From contig DAIRGS010000218.1 in NCBI GenBank assembly GCA_036794395.1, positions 1 to 12,035 on the forward strand: a DNA stretch of 12,035 nt. Direction: 5' to 3'. The notes under the pieces are model-generated. The model was not told where the DNA came from, searched no databases, and was given only the letters and a program-made list of their open reading frames with translations. Of the stretch, positions 1-5,893 are shown piece by piece. Position 1 is the stretch's first letter. Each line of letters begins with the position of its first letter. Source of the stretch: DASXMX01 sp036794395 (lineage in GTDB: Bacteria > Planctomycetota > Phycisphaerae > Tepidisphaerales > Tepidisphaeraceae). The position numbers and the translations under genes are program-made.

Positions 1-88
1 AAGTCATTGGTCTAAACATGACTGCGCCTCTTCTCTACTCGACGTTAAATCTTTTCGTATTGCCATGGACAGGTCACCGGCGGCTTCA

Positions 89-184
89 TTTGTGGACGTG
101 GCTTTTCTCCGCAGGCTTCGGCACAGAAAGCATCCCAATTACTTCCTGAACAATCCTCTGTGGCTCGCTCAATCTTCCCGGCCC
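89..184 (-). pseudogene. 3' remnant of a second coaC copy
   Basis: Read on the minus strand, this stretch encodes PGRLSEPQRIVQEVIGML followed by a short Lys-rich tail and a stop. This matches the last 31 residues of the intact CoaC at 3568-4176, with about six substitutions and a stop at the same place. Nucleotide similarity to 3572-3667 is high by eye, with roughly a dozen differences. It stops abruptly at about 184, where the sequence becomes a thioredoxin-like gene on the other strand. A 16-bp stretch downstream of the stop (47-62) also recurs at 3508-3523 with one mismatch. The rest of the gene, including the FMN-binding and active-site part, is absent, so this cannot be functional. It lies in direct orientation to the intact gene. 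Confidence 0.8.
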
Positions 185-185
185 C

Positions 186-515
186 TTGCGGGGCGCAAAT
201 GCCCAAGCTGATCAGCTCCTGCAAATGTATCAACGCCGCGGCTTCGAGTTCATCTTAATCAGCACCGACGACATCGCCAAAACCGATCGAGCGCTCGGAC
301 TCCTAAAAGATAAACACGTCGCCGCCCCCAACTACATCTTCAACTTCGACGACCACGACGCCCAGGCCGAGGCATTAGACAAGGCCTGGCCAGGCCCACT
401 TCCCCACACTCTCGTCATCGCCCCCGGCGGCAAAGTCCTCTATCGGCACACCGGCGAGCTCGATATTTTGGAATTGAAACGGACAATCGTAGGATATTTG
501 GGCCGGACGTATTGA
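186..515 (+). pseudogene. Truncated thioredoxin/TlpA-like protein, C-terminal part only
   Basis: The reading frame encodes the C-terminal two thirds of a thioredoxin-fold protein. It has a strand of the type GFEFILISTDD, then a helix, then the LPHTLVIAPGGKVLYRHTGE segment containing the cis-proline and the last beta strands. The first part of the fold is missing: there is no WCxxC redox motif, no signal peptide and no lipobox, although family members carry the motif about 15-25 residues before this point. The only available start is a TTG at 186 without a ribosome binding site, at the edge of the coaC remnant. I read it as a gene that lost its 5' half in a deletion which also removed the 5' half of the divergent coaC copy. 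Codon use remains coding-like, so the loss may be recent. Confidence 0.65.
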
Positions 516-518
516 GCG

Positions 519-1037
519 ATGGCCGATGTGGTTGCGAACCATCTAACAAGGCGCGACATGAGCTTGCGAAGCAAAATCCGGTCAGGCGTCGAAGTTGCTG
601 TCTTCACGCGGATTGACCGGAGGCACTTGGAAGACGCCTGCAAGTTGTGCAAGGATGATCCGAAGAAAGCGATTACCTTTCGGTCTCGCATAGCGTGGGC
701 CTCAGCAGAGGACGCGCTTGGGGTGCGCACGCCGCGAGCCATATACATCGCCCCAATTGATGGCAATGGTGTCGTCGAATACGAGGCCGATCTTTTTGAC
801 GTCGAGCCGAATGCGAAGCGCGGGAACCTGCGAACCGAGAAGCTATTTGGCTTCGTGCTCGAACACCTCAAGAAAGAGGAATGGACCGACCCTTGTACTC
901 TGTACGTCATACGAAACTGTCGGCAACTCCCTCATTCATTCCACATGACTGAGCTGCTCAAACTTTCGGACGGCAAGCCGATAAGCATCGACTACGCCCG
1001 CGCCTATAGTGTCGTGTATCCCCACAACCGTCGTTAG
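519..1037 (+). CDS. Unrecognised 172-aa protein upstream of the DUF262 nuclease
   Basis: I do not recognise this family. The protein is soluble, with no signal peptide or membrane segment. It has a basic N-terminus, a central segment that looks like beta strands (RAIYIAPIDGNGVVEYEADL), and a C-terminal segment with the pattern TLYVIRNCRQL ... LSDGKPIS ... YSVVY. Alternating hydrophobic strands around a Gly turn would fit a small PUA/EVE/ASCH-like nucleic-acid-reading barrel, but this is only an impression. The first ATG (519) follows the preceding stop by 3 bases with no Shine-Dalgarno. ATG 558 (residue 14, MSLRSKIRSG) has AAGG at 548-551 with 6-base spacing and is the more likely start, giving 159 aa. 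It is co-directional with the DUF262 gene, 175 bases upstream, so the two may act together. Confidence 0.6.
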   Translation: MADVVANHLTRRDMSLRSKIRSGVEVAVFTRIDRRHLEDACKLCKDDPKKAITFRSRIAWASAEDALGVRTPRAIYIAPIDGNGVVEYEADLFDVEPNAKRGNLRTEKLFGFVLEHLKKEEWTDPCTLYVIRNCRQLPHSFHMTELLKLSDGKPISIDYARAYSVVYPHNRR

Positions 1038-1212
1038 CTTACGGCTTTCGGAGTGCTTTCGCCGGATCGAACAGTTGCCAGGAGGCAGGCAAGGAACATG
1101 GAGGCTCCCACCGGAACCCTCGAATACCTGAGGGCATTTCCCAACACACCCGCTGGACTCGTGATGTTCAATACACGGTTGAATTTCTCAGACTCGCGCT
1201 CGGAGACCATCA

Positions 1213-2967
1213 ATGCCAGATCTATCGAAGGGAATGACCGACCAGAAGCTTTCGGAGATATTCGGCTGGCTCAATCGCGGCGAACTCGCGCTTCCAGAAT
1301 TGCAACGGCCCAGCGTGTGGGGCGGTGCAAAGATACCGCGCCTGTTAGAGTCTGTTTATCACGATTATCCATTTGGCGTCATGCTGATTTGGACGCCCGA
1401 GCCCGGAAGTCAGATTGTTTGCCGGGATTTCGAGTTCGAGGAGGAGCGGAACAATGGCGCGCCGCGCGCGGCGAAGCATTACCTGATTGACGGTCAGCAA
1501 CGTCTCACGTCCTTCTACCGATCGCTCCATGAAGGCGGGAATTCTCCGCGAGACTGGACGGTTCACGTCGCGTTTAACGTGAGAGACGAGGAGTTCTCGC
1601 TCATCGACGGCAAGATAAAGAGCAAGCTTGCCAATCCAAGGGAGCACGGTTGGTATCGTTTGCGCACGCTCTTAAAGACGGAATCGGACGATCTTGCCCG
1701 GCTGCGAAGGGAACAGAATCAGATCGATCTCCCCGACGAGCAGTTCCAGGCGATGTTCGGGAAGGACGGACGGCTATGGAGGCTTTTGCCGCGGAATATC
1801 TCGATCGGATTGTACAACATTCATGAGCGAAGCTATGGCGAAGTCGTGGAAATCTTCGAGCGAATCAACCAGGGAACGCCGGTTAAGGAAAGTCAGATCA
1901 TTTTGGGCAAGCTTTCCGAATGTGATCCGGGCATCGTCGCGAAGGTTGAAGGCTACCTTGCAGAATCCAGGGTAAAGCATGGCCGCGATTTTGACTTGGA
2001 TTTCTTTATGGCGAATCTTGCGGTGGTCGCAGGTGACTCCGCCGAGCTGGGGCCGCTTCCAAGTTACTATGAGTGCGCAGAGACAGAGGACGCCGAAAAG
2101 ATGCGATCGGCACTTCAAGCAGACGTTGAACGGACGAAACAGGCGATCAACCGTGCCCTGAGCTTCATGGATGAGCGCCTGAAGATCGACACGATGAAAT
2201 ACGTTCGGTCCCCACGGTTGATGACGTGCCTCGTTTATCTACTCGAAAGGTTCAAAAGCTGCAGAGAGGACGAGGACAGGATAGAGAGTCACCAAGCGGC
2301 ATATTGGGTAGCGCAGTCACTTTTGATCCGCTATCACGGTGACCAGAGACGGTTCAAACAGGATATCGCTGCGATTCGGAATGACGACATGCCGCCACTC
2401 GACGAATTCAGGAAAAATTTGCGTCGACAGTCCGTGAAGGCGCAGCTCAATAGCGCGTTCAAGCAACTCGACGACATGGAGACCCCGATCTTGCGAGGCG
2501 ATACACTGTTCAGCTTCGTCTATGCCCTGTTGCGCTGGAAAGGCGCTGTGTCATTTCCATCAATGCGGCCAATCCGGGCGATCCGCGTGGACGAAAGCGC
2601 TGATGACGACGAAGCGGAATCGGACCACCAATCGAGAGCCGAGGCTATATTGCACGAGCATCACATTTACCCGGCCGCCCGACTCCGGAATGAACTCGAT
2701 GTCTCCGACGACGATTGGTTCGACAAGCCTTGGATCAACGACATCGCAAATATCACGTTTATTCTTGGCGAGGATAACTTCGGCCTTGGAGATTCGGCAA
2801 TCGAATACTTGGACGACATTGACGGCGGCACGCGAGCCCAACACATGATTGGATCGAAGCGATATAAAACGGGCGAGTACAAAGGCTTCTTGACCGACCG
2901 TCGGAAGATGATCAAGGAGGCCTTAAAGAAGTATCTCGATTCTCTTGCAGAAAAAGCGGGCTTATAG
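1213..2967 (+). CDS. DUF262 (GmrS-type) + HNH/DUF1524-like (GmrD-type) fusion, predicted type IV restriction nuclease
   Basis: A 584-aa protein with the layout of single-chain GmrSD, BrxU and SspE enzymes. The N-terminal DUF262 domain shows LPELQRPSVW (28-36) and LIDGQQR (91-97), the ParB-like nucleotide-binding and hydrolysis motifs. A further DUF262 signature, IFERINQGTPVKESQ, follows near residue 215. A helical middle leads to a C-terminal HNH-like motif: HEHHIYP (481-487), Asn509, and NITFILGEDN (513-522), matching the HHxFP...N...N pattern of nucleases fused to DUF262. Known relatives hydrolyse NTPs and cut modified phage DNA (GmrSD, BrxU) or nick DNA of phage invading phosphorothioate-modified hosts (SspE). 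No specificity can be read here. ATG 1213 has GGAG at 1202-1205 with 7-base spacing. The sequence looks more AT-rich than the housekeeping genes, and the gene sits among truncated genes, which fits horizontal gain. Confidence 0.85.
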   Translation: MPDLSKGMTDQKLSEIFGWLNRGELALPELQRPSVWGGAKIPRLLESVYHDYPFGVMLIWTPEPGSQIVCRDFEFEEERNNGAPRAAKHYLIDGQQRLTSFYRSLHEGGNSPRDWTVHVAFNVRDEEFSLIDGKIKSKLANPREHGWYRLRTLLKTESDDLARLRREQNQIDLPDEQFQAMFGKDGRLWRLLPRNISIGLYNIHERSYGEVVEIFERINQGTPVKESQIILGKLSECDPGIVAKVEGYLAESRVKHGRDFDLDFFMANLAVVAGDSAELGPLPSYYECAETEDAEKMRSALQADVERTKQAINRALSFMDERLKIDTMKYVRSPRLMTCLVYLLERFKSCREDEDRIESHQAAYWVAQSLLIRYHGDQRRFKQDIAAIRNDDMPPLDEFRKNLRRQSVKAQLNSAFKQLDDMETPILRGDTLFSFVYALLRWKGAVSFPSMRPIRAIRVDESADDDEAESDHQSRAEAILHEHHIYPAARLRNELDVSDDDWFDKPWINDIANITFILGEDNFGLGDSAIEYLDDIDGGTRAQHMIGSKRYKTGEYKGFLTDRRKMIKEALKKYLDSLAEKAGL

Positions 2968-3096
2968 CGGCTTCACCCGCTGTGTTTCGTTACTTGCGGC
3001 GCCGAACTGGCCGACAATCTCCAAAACGGCGTCAGCCAGCCACTCGGCTGGAACGTCGCGGCCGTCGTTGAACTGAAGGGGCGGAAGCACCTCGAA
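2962..3096 (-). pseudogene. Truncated conserved protein (FEVLPPLQFNDGR family)
   Basis: On the minus strand a second frame reads FEVLPPLQFNDGRDVPAEWL and continues to FGAASNETQRV before a premature TAA. This resembles the N-terminus of a conserved family of uncharacterised proteins of roughly 100-110 residues that I recall from environmental bacteria; the recollection is from memory and unchecked. The family should continue for some 60 more residues, but here coding-like sequence ends at about 2975, only a few bases from the end of the DUF262 gene. No ATG is available: a TAG lies in frame two codons before the Phe, and a GTG two codons after it is the only candidate start. It overlaps the 3' end of the neighbouring 85-aa gene in another frame, so one of the two is probably frameshifted. 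Best read as a gene cut at the edge of the inserted DUF262 unit. Confidence 0.5.
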
Positions 3097-3289
3097 TCGC
3101 CGCTATCTGCTGGGCATAACTGGCCTTCCCCTTCACCGTGAAGGCGATATTCTCCTCCGCCAACGCTTCCAAAGCCGCCTCGGGGATGAGATGTTCCCCG
3201 CTCTTGAGAACACGCCCCGAAAACCGCCCCAGGAGAAACCCAAGGGCTCGGCGCTCTGTTGCTCGATCTTGAAAGGTTACGATTACCAT
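3032..3289 (-). CDS. Small conserved hypothetical protein, 85 aa
   Basis: The product starts MVIVTFQDRATERRALGFLL, contains GEHLIPEAALEALAEENIAF and TVKGKASYAQQ, and ends in a very basic tail (QRRPRRSSR). I know no function for it. It looks like one alpha/beta domain, and I infer that it is normally paired with the FEVLPP gene that follows. The start is ATG 3289. A TATAAT-like hexamer lies only 6-11 bases upstream (plus strand 3296-3301) and no Shine-Dalgarno is visible, so it may be leaderless or simply poorly expressed. The last 20 codons overlap the next gene's frame, so the basic tail may be a frameshift product and the original stop may have been earlier. Confidence 0.5.
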   Translation of the reverse strand: MVIVTFQDRATERRALGFLLGRFSGRVLKSGEHLIPEAALEALAEENIAFTVKGKASYAQQIAAIRGASAPSVQRRPRRSSRVAG

Positions 3290-3320
3290 AAGGTCATTAT
3301 ATCATATCGCATTGATCGGG

Positions 3321-3338
3321 CAGCCCAAAACTGGGCTG
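3321..3338. other. Small perfect hairpin
   Basis: CAGCCCA, a four-base loop AAAC, then TGGGCTG form a perfect 7-bp stem. There is no T-run on either side, so it is not a clear intrinsic terminator. It lies upstream of the minus-strand 85-aa gene and downstream of nothing obvious on the plus strand. Confidence 0.35.
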
Positions 3339-3375
3339 ATAAGCCTGTTGATTCGAGCAGCGAAGAAAGAGTATC

Positions 3376-3517
3376 AGCCGCAGATGGCGCAGATGGCCGC
3401 AGATAAAGACAAGAAAATCATGGATCGCCTACTTGCAAGCGCGATTTCGGATGGTCGTTTGACCTTGCATTCTTCTTCATCTGCGGCCATCTGCGCCATC
3501 TGCGCCTAAATCTCTTC
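3376..3517. repeat. Inverted-repeat element with 26-bp perfect arms, copy 1
   Basis: The arms 3379-3404 and 3479-3504 are exact reverse complements, built from CGCAGATGG-like 9-base steps, and enclose a 74-base unrelated loop. The left arm with its flank (3376-3412, 37 bases) is identical to 8091-8127. The reverse complement of the right arm with its outer flank (3475-3517) matches 8081-8122 with about two mismatches. The element therefore belongs to a dispersed family. It carries no credible gene; the frames across it are low-complexity. It may be a non-autonomous mobile palindrome or a transcript-stabilising stem-loop. Confidence 0.8.
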
Positions 3518-3567
3518 GTATTGTCGCGAGCAGAGAACTCGCGAGTTGATCCGATTCATCCGCGGCT

Positions 3568-4176
3568 TCATTTTTGGACGTGGTTTTTCTCGGCCGGCTT
3601 CGGCGCAGCGAGCATCCCAATCACTTCCTGAACAATCTTCTGCGGCTCGCTCATCCTTCCCGGCCCGACGTTCCGGCAGGCGAGCCAGCCGTCTTCGGGG
3701 CCGACGAAGGCGTAGCCGATCGATTTCAGTTTGGCGACGTTTTCCTGGGCGATTGGATGGGCCCACATTCTGTTGTTCATCGCCGGGGCGAAAACGACGG
3801 GGCACGCGGCGGCGCAGATCATCAGGCTGACCAGGTCATCGGTTAATCCATGGGCGGCTTTGGCGATGATGTTGCTGGTCGCCGGGGCGACGAGCATCAG
3901 GTCGGCGCGCTCGGTCAGGGAGATGTGCTGGGGATCGGAGGATTCGATGAGGTCGAACGTGCCGGTTCTCACGGGCCGGCCCGACAGCGCCTCAAACGTC
4001 AGCGGGGTGATGAACTTCCGCGCCTCGGCAGTCATGCACACCGTCACGCCGGCCCCGGCTTGCACCAGCTTGCTCACCACGTCCGCGACCTTGTAAGCCG
4101 CGATCCCGCCGCACACGGCGACGATGATCTCGCGGCCGGTCAAAGGAGGGTTCGGGGTGGCGAGTGCATCGGACAT
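3568..4176 (-). CDS. coaC: Phosphopantothenoylcysteine decarboxylase (CoaC)
   Basis: An FMN-dependent flavoprotein that decarboxylates 4'-phosphopantothenoylcysteine to 4'-phosphopantetheine in coenzyme A synthesis (cytosolic HFCD family). At 202 aa it has only the CoaC part; the CoaB synthetase domain of bifunctional CoaBC/Dfp is absent. Visible motifs are VCGGIAAYK (21-29, flavin binding), the catalytic His84 in DPQHISLTERAD, VAPATSNIIAK (96-106), PAMNNRMW (131-138) with the substrate-binding Asn, and the C-terminal lid GWLACRNVGPGRM (163-175) with the conserved Cys167. ATG 4176 has AAGGA 8 bases upstream. That Shine-Dalgarno lies inside the last codons of the preceding 176-aa gene, suggesting translational coupling. 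It is the last gene of the minus-strand cluster. A degenerate copy of its 3' end lies at 89-184. Confidence 0.93.
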   Translation of the reverse strand: MSDALATPNPPLTGREIIVAVCGGIAAYKVADVVSKLVQAGAGVTVCMTAEARKFITPLTFEALSGRPVRTGTFDLIESSDPQHISLTERADLMLVAPATSNIIAKAAHGLTDDLVSLMICAAACPVVFAPAMNNRMWAHPIAQENVAKLKSIGYAFVGPEDGWLACRNVGPGRMSEPQKIVQEVIGMLAAPKPAEKNHVQK

Positions 4177-4181
4177 GGCAA

Positions 4182-4712
4182 TTATCCTTCGTGGGCGGGC
4201 GTGCTCTGGCCAAGGCCGACGATTGCCTCTCCGAACGCCCGGAGCGAACGGTCATAGCTGGTGCGCTTCAAGCTGCGCGGCGCGGGAAGAAATGAAGTAT
4301 CAAGTTCGAGAGCGACACCTAAGTCGCGAATGAGTAGCGGTAGGCGTTCGTAGGCCGCGACGAGTCGTCCGTATGCTGTGCGCGCCGATGTGGGCGTCGT
4401 GAGATATGATGCGTTGACTTGCGTGTAACAATCTCGCAATTCAGCAGTCATGTCGATCAATGCGGCCAACGAAGCTTGAACGATCTCTGGCGCGCCACCA
4501 TCGGCTTTGAGCACTTCGCGAACGACAATCAGGCAAGACCGCCAGACTTCATAGTGTTCGAGAATGATGACGCGTGGGTCTGGCGAAGGCAGTTCGCCAA
4601 GACAGTACAGTGGGAGCGTTGCAAGTGCGCCAAAGGCGTCGCCGGTCATGCGGGCGAGCGATACCTCAAGTGCGGTTCTATCTGCCGGAGAAAGTGTCGT
4701 TGCCTGTTGCAC
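4182..4712 (-). CDS. Hypothetical helical protein between rpoZ and coaC, 176 aa
   Basis: Not recognised. The sequence is predominantly helix-forming (for example LEHYEVWRSCLIVVREVLKA), with no signal peptide, membrane segment or obvious catalytic motif. The start is GTG 4712. An in-frame TGA lies two codons upstream, so no longer form exists; the ribosome binding site is weak, and an internal Met (MTGDAFGAL) is an alternative. Its stop (4182-4184) is 5 bases from the coaC ATG, and its final Glu-Gly codons form the coaC Shine-Dalgarno. In the common gene order rpoZ is followed directly by coaBC, so this gene looks inserted. The 5' flank is repeat-rich, which fits a local rearrangement. Confidence 0.6.
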   Translation of the reverse strand: MQQATTLSPADRTALEVSLARMTGDAFGALATLPLYCLGELPSPDPRVIILEHYEVWRSCLIVVREVLKADGGAPEIVQASLAALIDMTAELRDCYTQVNASYLTTPTSARTAYGRLVAAYERLPLLIRDLGVALELDTSFLPAPRSLKRTSYDRSLRAFGEAIVGLGQSTPAHEG

Positions 4713-4800
4713 AACTCAGCATCCCATTAGCCTGTCCAATATGGCGGCAATACAAACATCTCATCGAAGTGTCTGGACAGCGGACGTCACCTGTCATTCG

Positions 4801-4845
4801 CCCTCACCCCAGCCCTCTCCCGGAGGGAGAGGGGGCAGGAGGGAA
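4801..4845. repeat. Hyphenated palindrome of the CTCTCCC-GGA-GGGAGAG type
   Basis: CCCTCTCCC (4813-4821) and GGGAGAGGG (4825-4833) form a perfect 9-bp stem around GGA, with a C-rich left flank and a GGGGCAGGAGGG right flank. Close relatives of this string are widespread intergenic repeats in many bacterial genomes, often mis-annotated as short ORFs with PSPLPEGEG-like text. It lies between rpoZ and the 176-aa gene and could form a stem in the transcript. Confidence 0.6.
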
Positions 4846-4862
4846 ACCTACGCCTTCCTATT

Positions 4863-4907
4863 ACGTTTTACGTCTTCACGTTTTACGCAGTCACGTTTCA
4901 CGCGCCC
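4863..4907. repeat. Three tandem 15-bp units (ACGTTTTACGTCTTC type)
   Basis: The units lie at 4863-4877, 4878-4892 and 4893-4907. The first two share their first ten bases, and the third is more degenerate. Each unit contains two ACGTTTT/ACGNNTT-like heptamers plus one base, echoing the 7-bp period of the arrays around yicC. It is located directly downstream of rpoZ. Confidence 0.6.
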
Positions 4908-4925
4908 GTTCAGGTCAACCATCGC

Positions 4926-5150
4926 TTACTTGGTCCCCGGCGGATTCAATCCACTGGCCTCGTAGTCGATGGCAATTTTGTCCTGTAGGACTTCCTGGAC
5001 GACGACTTCGAGGTCGGTCATGTTGCCGCGTTCGACCAAAGGGCGTGCGCCGTCCATGAGTTCGAGCATGCGTTTCTGGATCAGTGCGGTGAGTTTGAAC
5101 CGGCCGCCGACCTTGTGCACGATTTCGTCGCTCTTAAGTGCTTCGATCAT
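4926..5150 (-). CDS. rpoZ: DNA-directed RNA polymerase omega subunit
   Basis: The small omega subunit, which helps assemble and stabilise the beta' subunit of RNA polymerase. At 74 aa it has the expected length. The conserved omega core is visible as VGGRFKLTALIQKRMLELMDGARPLV (residues 14-39), with the hydrophobic helix that packs on beta'. ATG 5150 is 4 bases after the gmk stop. AGGAG lies 12 bases upstream, inside the gmk tail, longer than ideal spacing but consistent with coupling. The gmk-rpoZ order is standard in bacteria and supports the call. Confidence 0.9.
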   Translation of the reverse strand: MIEALKSDEIVHKVGGRFKLTALIQKRMLELMDGARPLVERGNMTDLEVVVQEVLQDKIAIDYEASGLNPPGTK

Positions 5151-5154
5151 TGTT

Positions 5155-5745
5155 CTAAAGTGCTCCTGTCTTCTTGTTTGAAATCAGCTTGCGAATCTCT
5201 GCTACCGCTCGATCCAGATCGTCGTTAATCACCATGTGATCAAACGCCCGGCTGCCCTTGGCCATGTGAATTTCGCGCTTCGCGGCCCTGAACCGCCGGG
5301 TGATATCCGCCGCGTCGTCACGGGCTCGACCCTTGAGGCGCTCCAATAGTGTAGGCTCGTCGGGCGGCAGAATGAAAATCATAAGGGCATCGGGGTACGA
5401 ATACCGCACCTGCAACGCCCCTTGGACGTCAATATCCAGCAAAACGTCTTTGCCCGCCGAAAGGTCGTTTAATGTGGGGTTTTTGGGGGTTCCGTAGTAG
5501 TTATCGTAGACCTGCGCGTATTCGAGAAACTGGTCGGCATCGAGCTTTTTGAAGAATTCGGCCACAGTCACATAGATGTATTTTTTGCCCTTATCATCGC
5601 CGGGCCGTTCACCGCGAGTGGTCGTGCTGACGCAATAGCTCAGGCCGGGATCCTTCTCCAGATACCGGCCAATGGTGCTCTTGCCCACCGCCGAGGGACC
5701 GGCGAGGACGATCAGTTGGCCCGGATGGGAGGAAGTCTTACGCAT
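5155..5745 (-). CDS. gmk: Guanylate kinase
   Basis: Catalyses ATP + GMP to ADP + GDP in guanine nucleotide salvage and biosynthesis (cytosol). The P-loop GPSAVGKST lies near the N-terminus. It is followed by the GMP-binding segment STTTRGERPGDDKGKKY, the YGTPK motif, and LLDIDVQGALQVR for the Walker B strand. The C-terminal lid R-residue helix (DITRRFRAAKREI) is also present. A TTG at 5748 gives one extra residue, but ATG 5745 is the likelier start, giving 196 aa, a normal length. No clear Shine-Dalgarno is visible. The 5' flank is the AT-rich heptamer array at 5761-5865, which separates it from yicC. Confidence 0.95.
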   Translation of the reverse strand: MRKTSSHPGQLIVLAGPSAVGKSTIGRYLEKDPGLSYCVSTTTRGERPGDDKGKKYIYVTVAEFFKKLDADQFLEYAQVYDNYYGTPKNPTLNDLSAGKDVLLDIDVQGALQVRYSYPDALMIFILPPDEPTLLERLKGRARDDAADITRRFRAAKREIHMAKGSRAFDHMVINDDLDRAVAEIRKLISNKKTGAL

Positions 5746-5760
5746 CAATGAGTAACGCGA

Positions 5761-5865
5761 ATTTCGAATTTCAGATTTTAAATTTCAGATTTCAGATTTC
5801 AGATTTTAGATTTCAGATTTTAGATTTCAGATTTTAGATTTCAGATTCTTGATTTCGGATTTCAG
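5761..5865. repeat. Tandem heptamer array, 15 x 7 bp (ATTTCAG/ATTTTAG)
   Basis: Fifteen contiguous 7-bp units fill the yicC-gmk spacer. Most read ATTTCAG or ATTTTAG, and the two alternate strictly between 5796 and 5844, giving a 14-bp higher-order period. Units at both ends are degenerate (ATTTCGA, ATTCTTG, ATTTCGG). The array starts 15 bases upstream of the gmk ATG, so it lies in the intercistronic transcript. Its base composition is strikingly AT-rich against the surrounding genes. It resembles in form the heptanucleotide STRR arrays described in cyanobacteria. Confidence 0.9.
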
Positions 5866-5893
5866 AGGACCAACGACCAGCGACAAATGAATG

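Noticed and set aside
1098..1490. Possible overlapping gene starting ATG 1098 with AAGGA/AGGAGG nearby
   Set aside because: Most of it runs in another frame of the DUF262 gene, whose motifs are clear; the non-overlapping part is short and has no recognisable protein features.
186..3505. Insertion sequence or integrase carrying the accessory genes
   Set aside because: I see no transposase, integrase or tRNA gene within the window, and no clean terminal inverted repeats around the accessory genes; the flanking similarity is coaC sequence.
3312..3509. Short plus-strand ORF across the inverted-repeat element
   Set aside because: Its sequence is made of the palindrome arms and it has no ribosome binding site; it is a by-product of the repeat.
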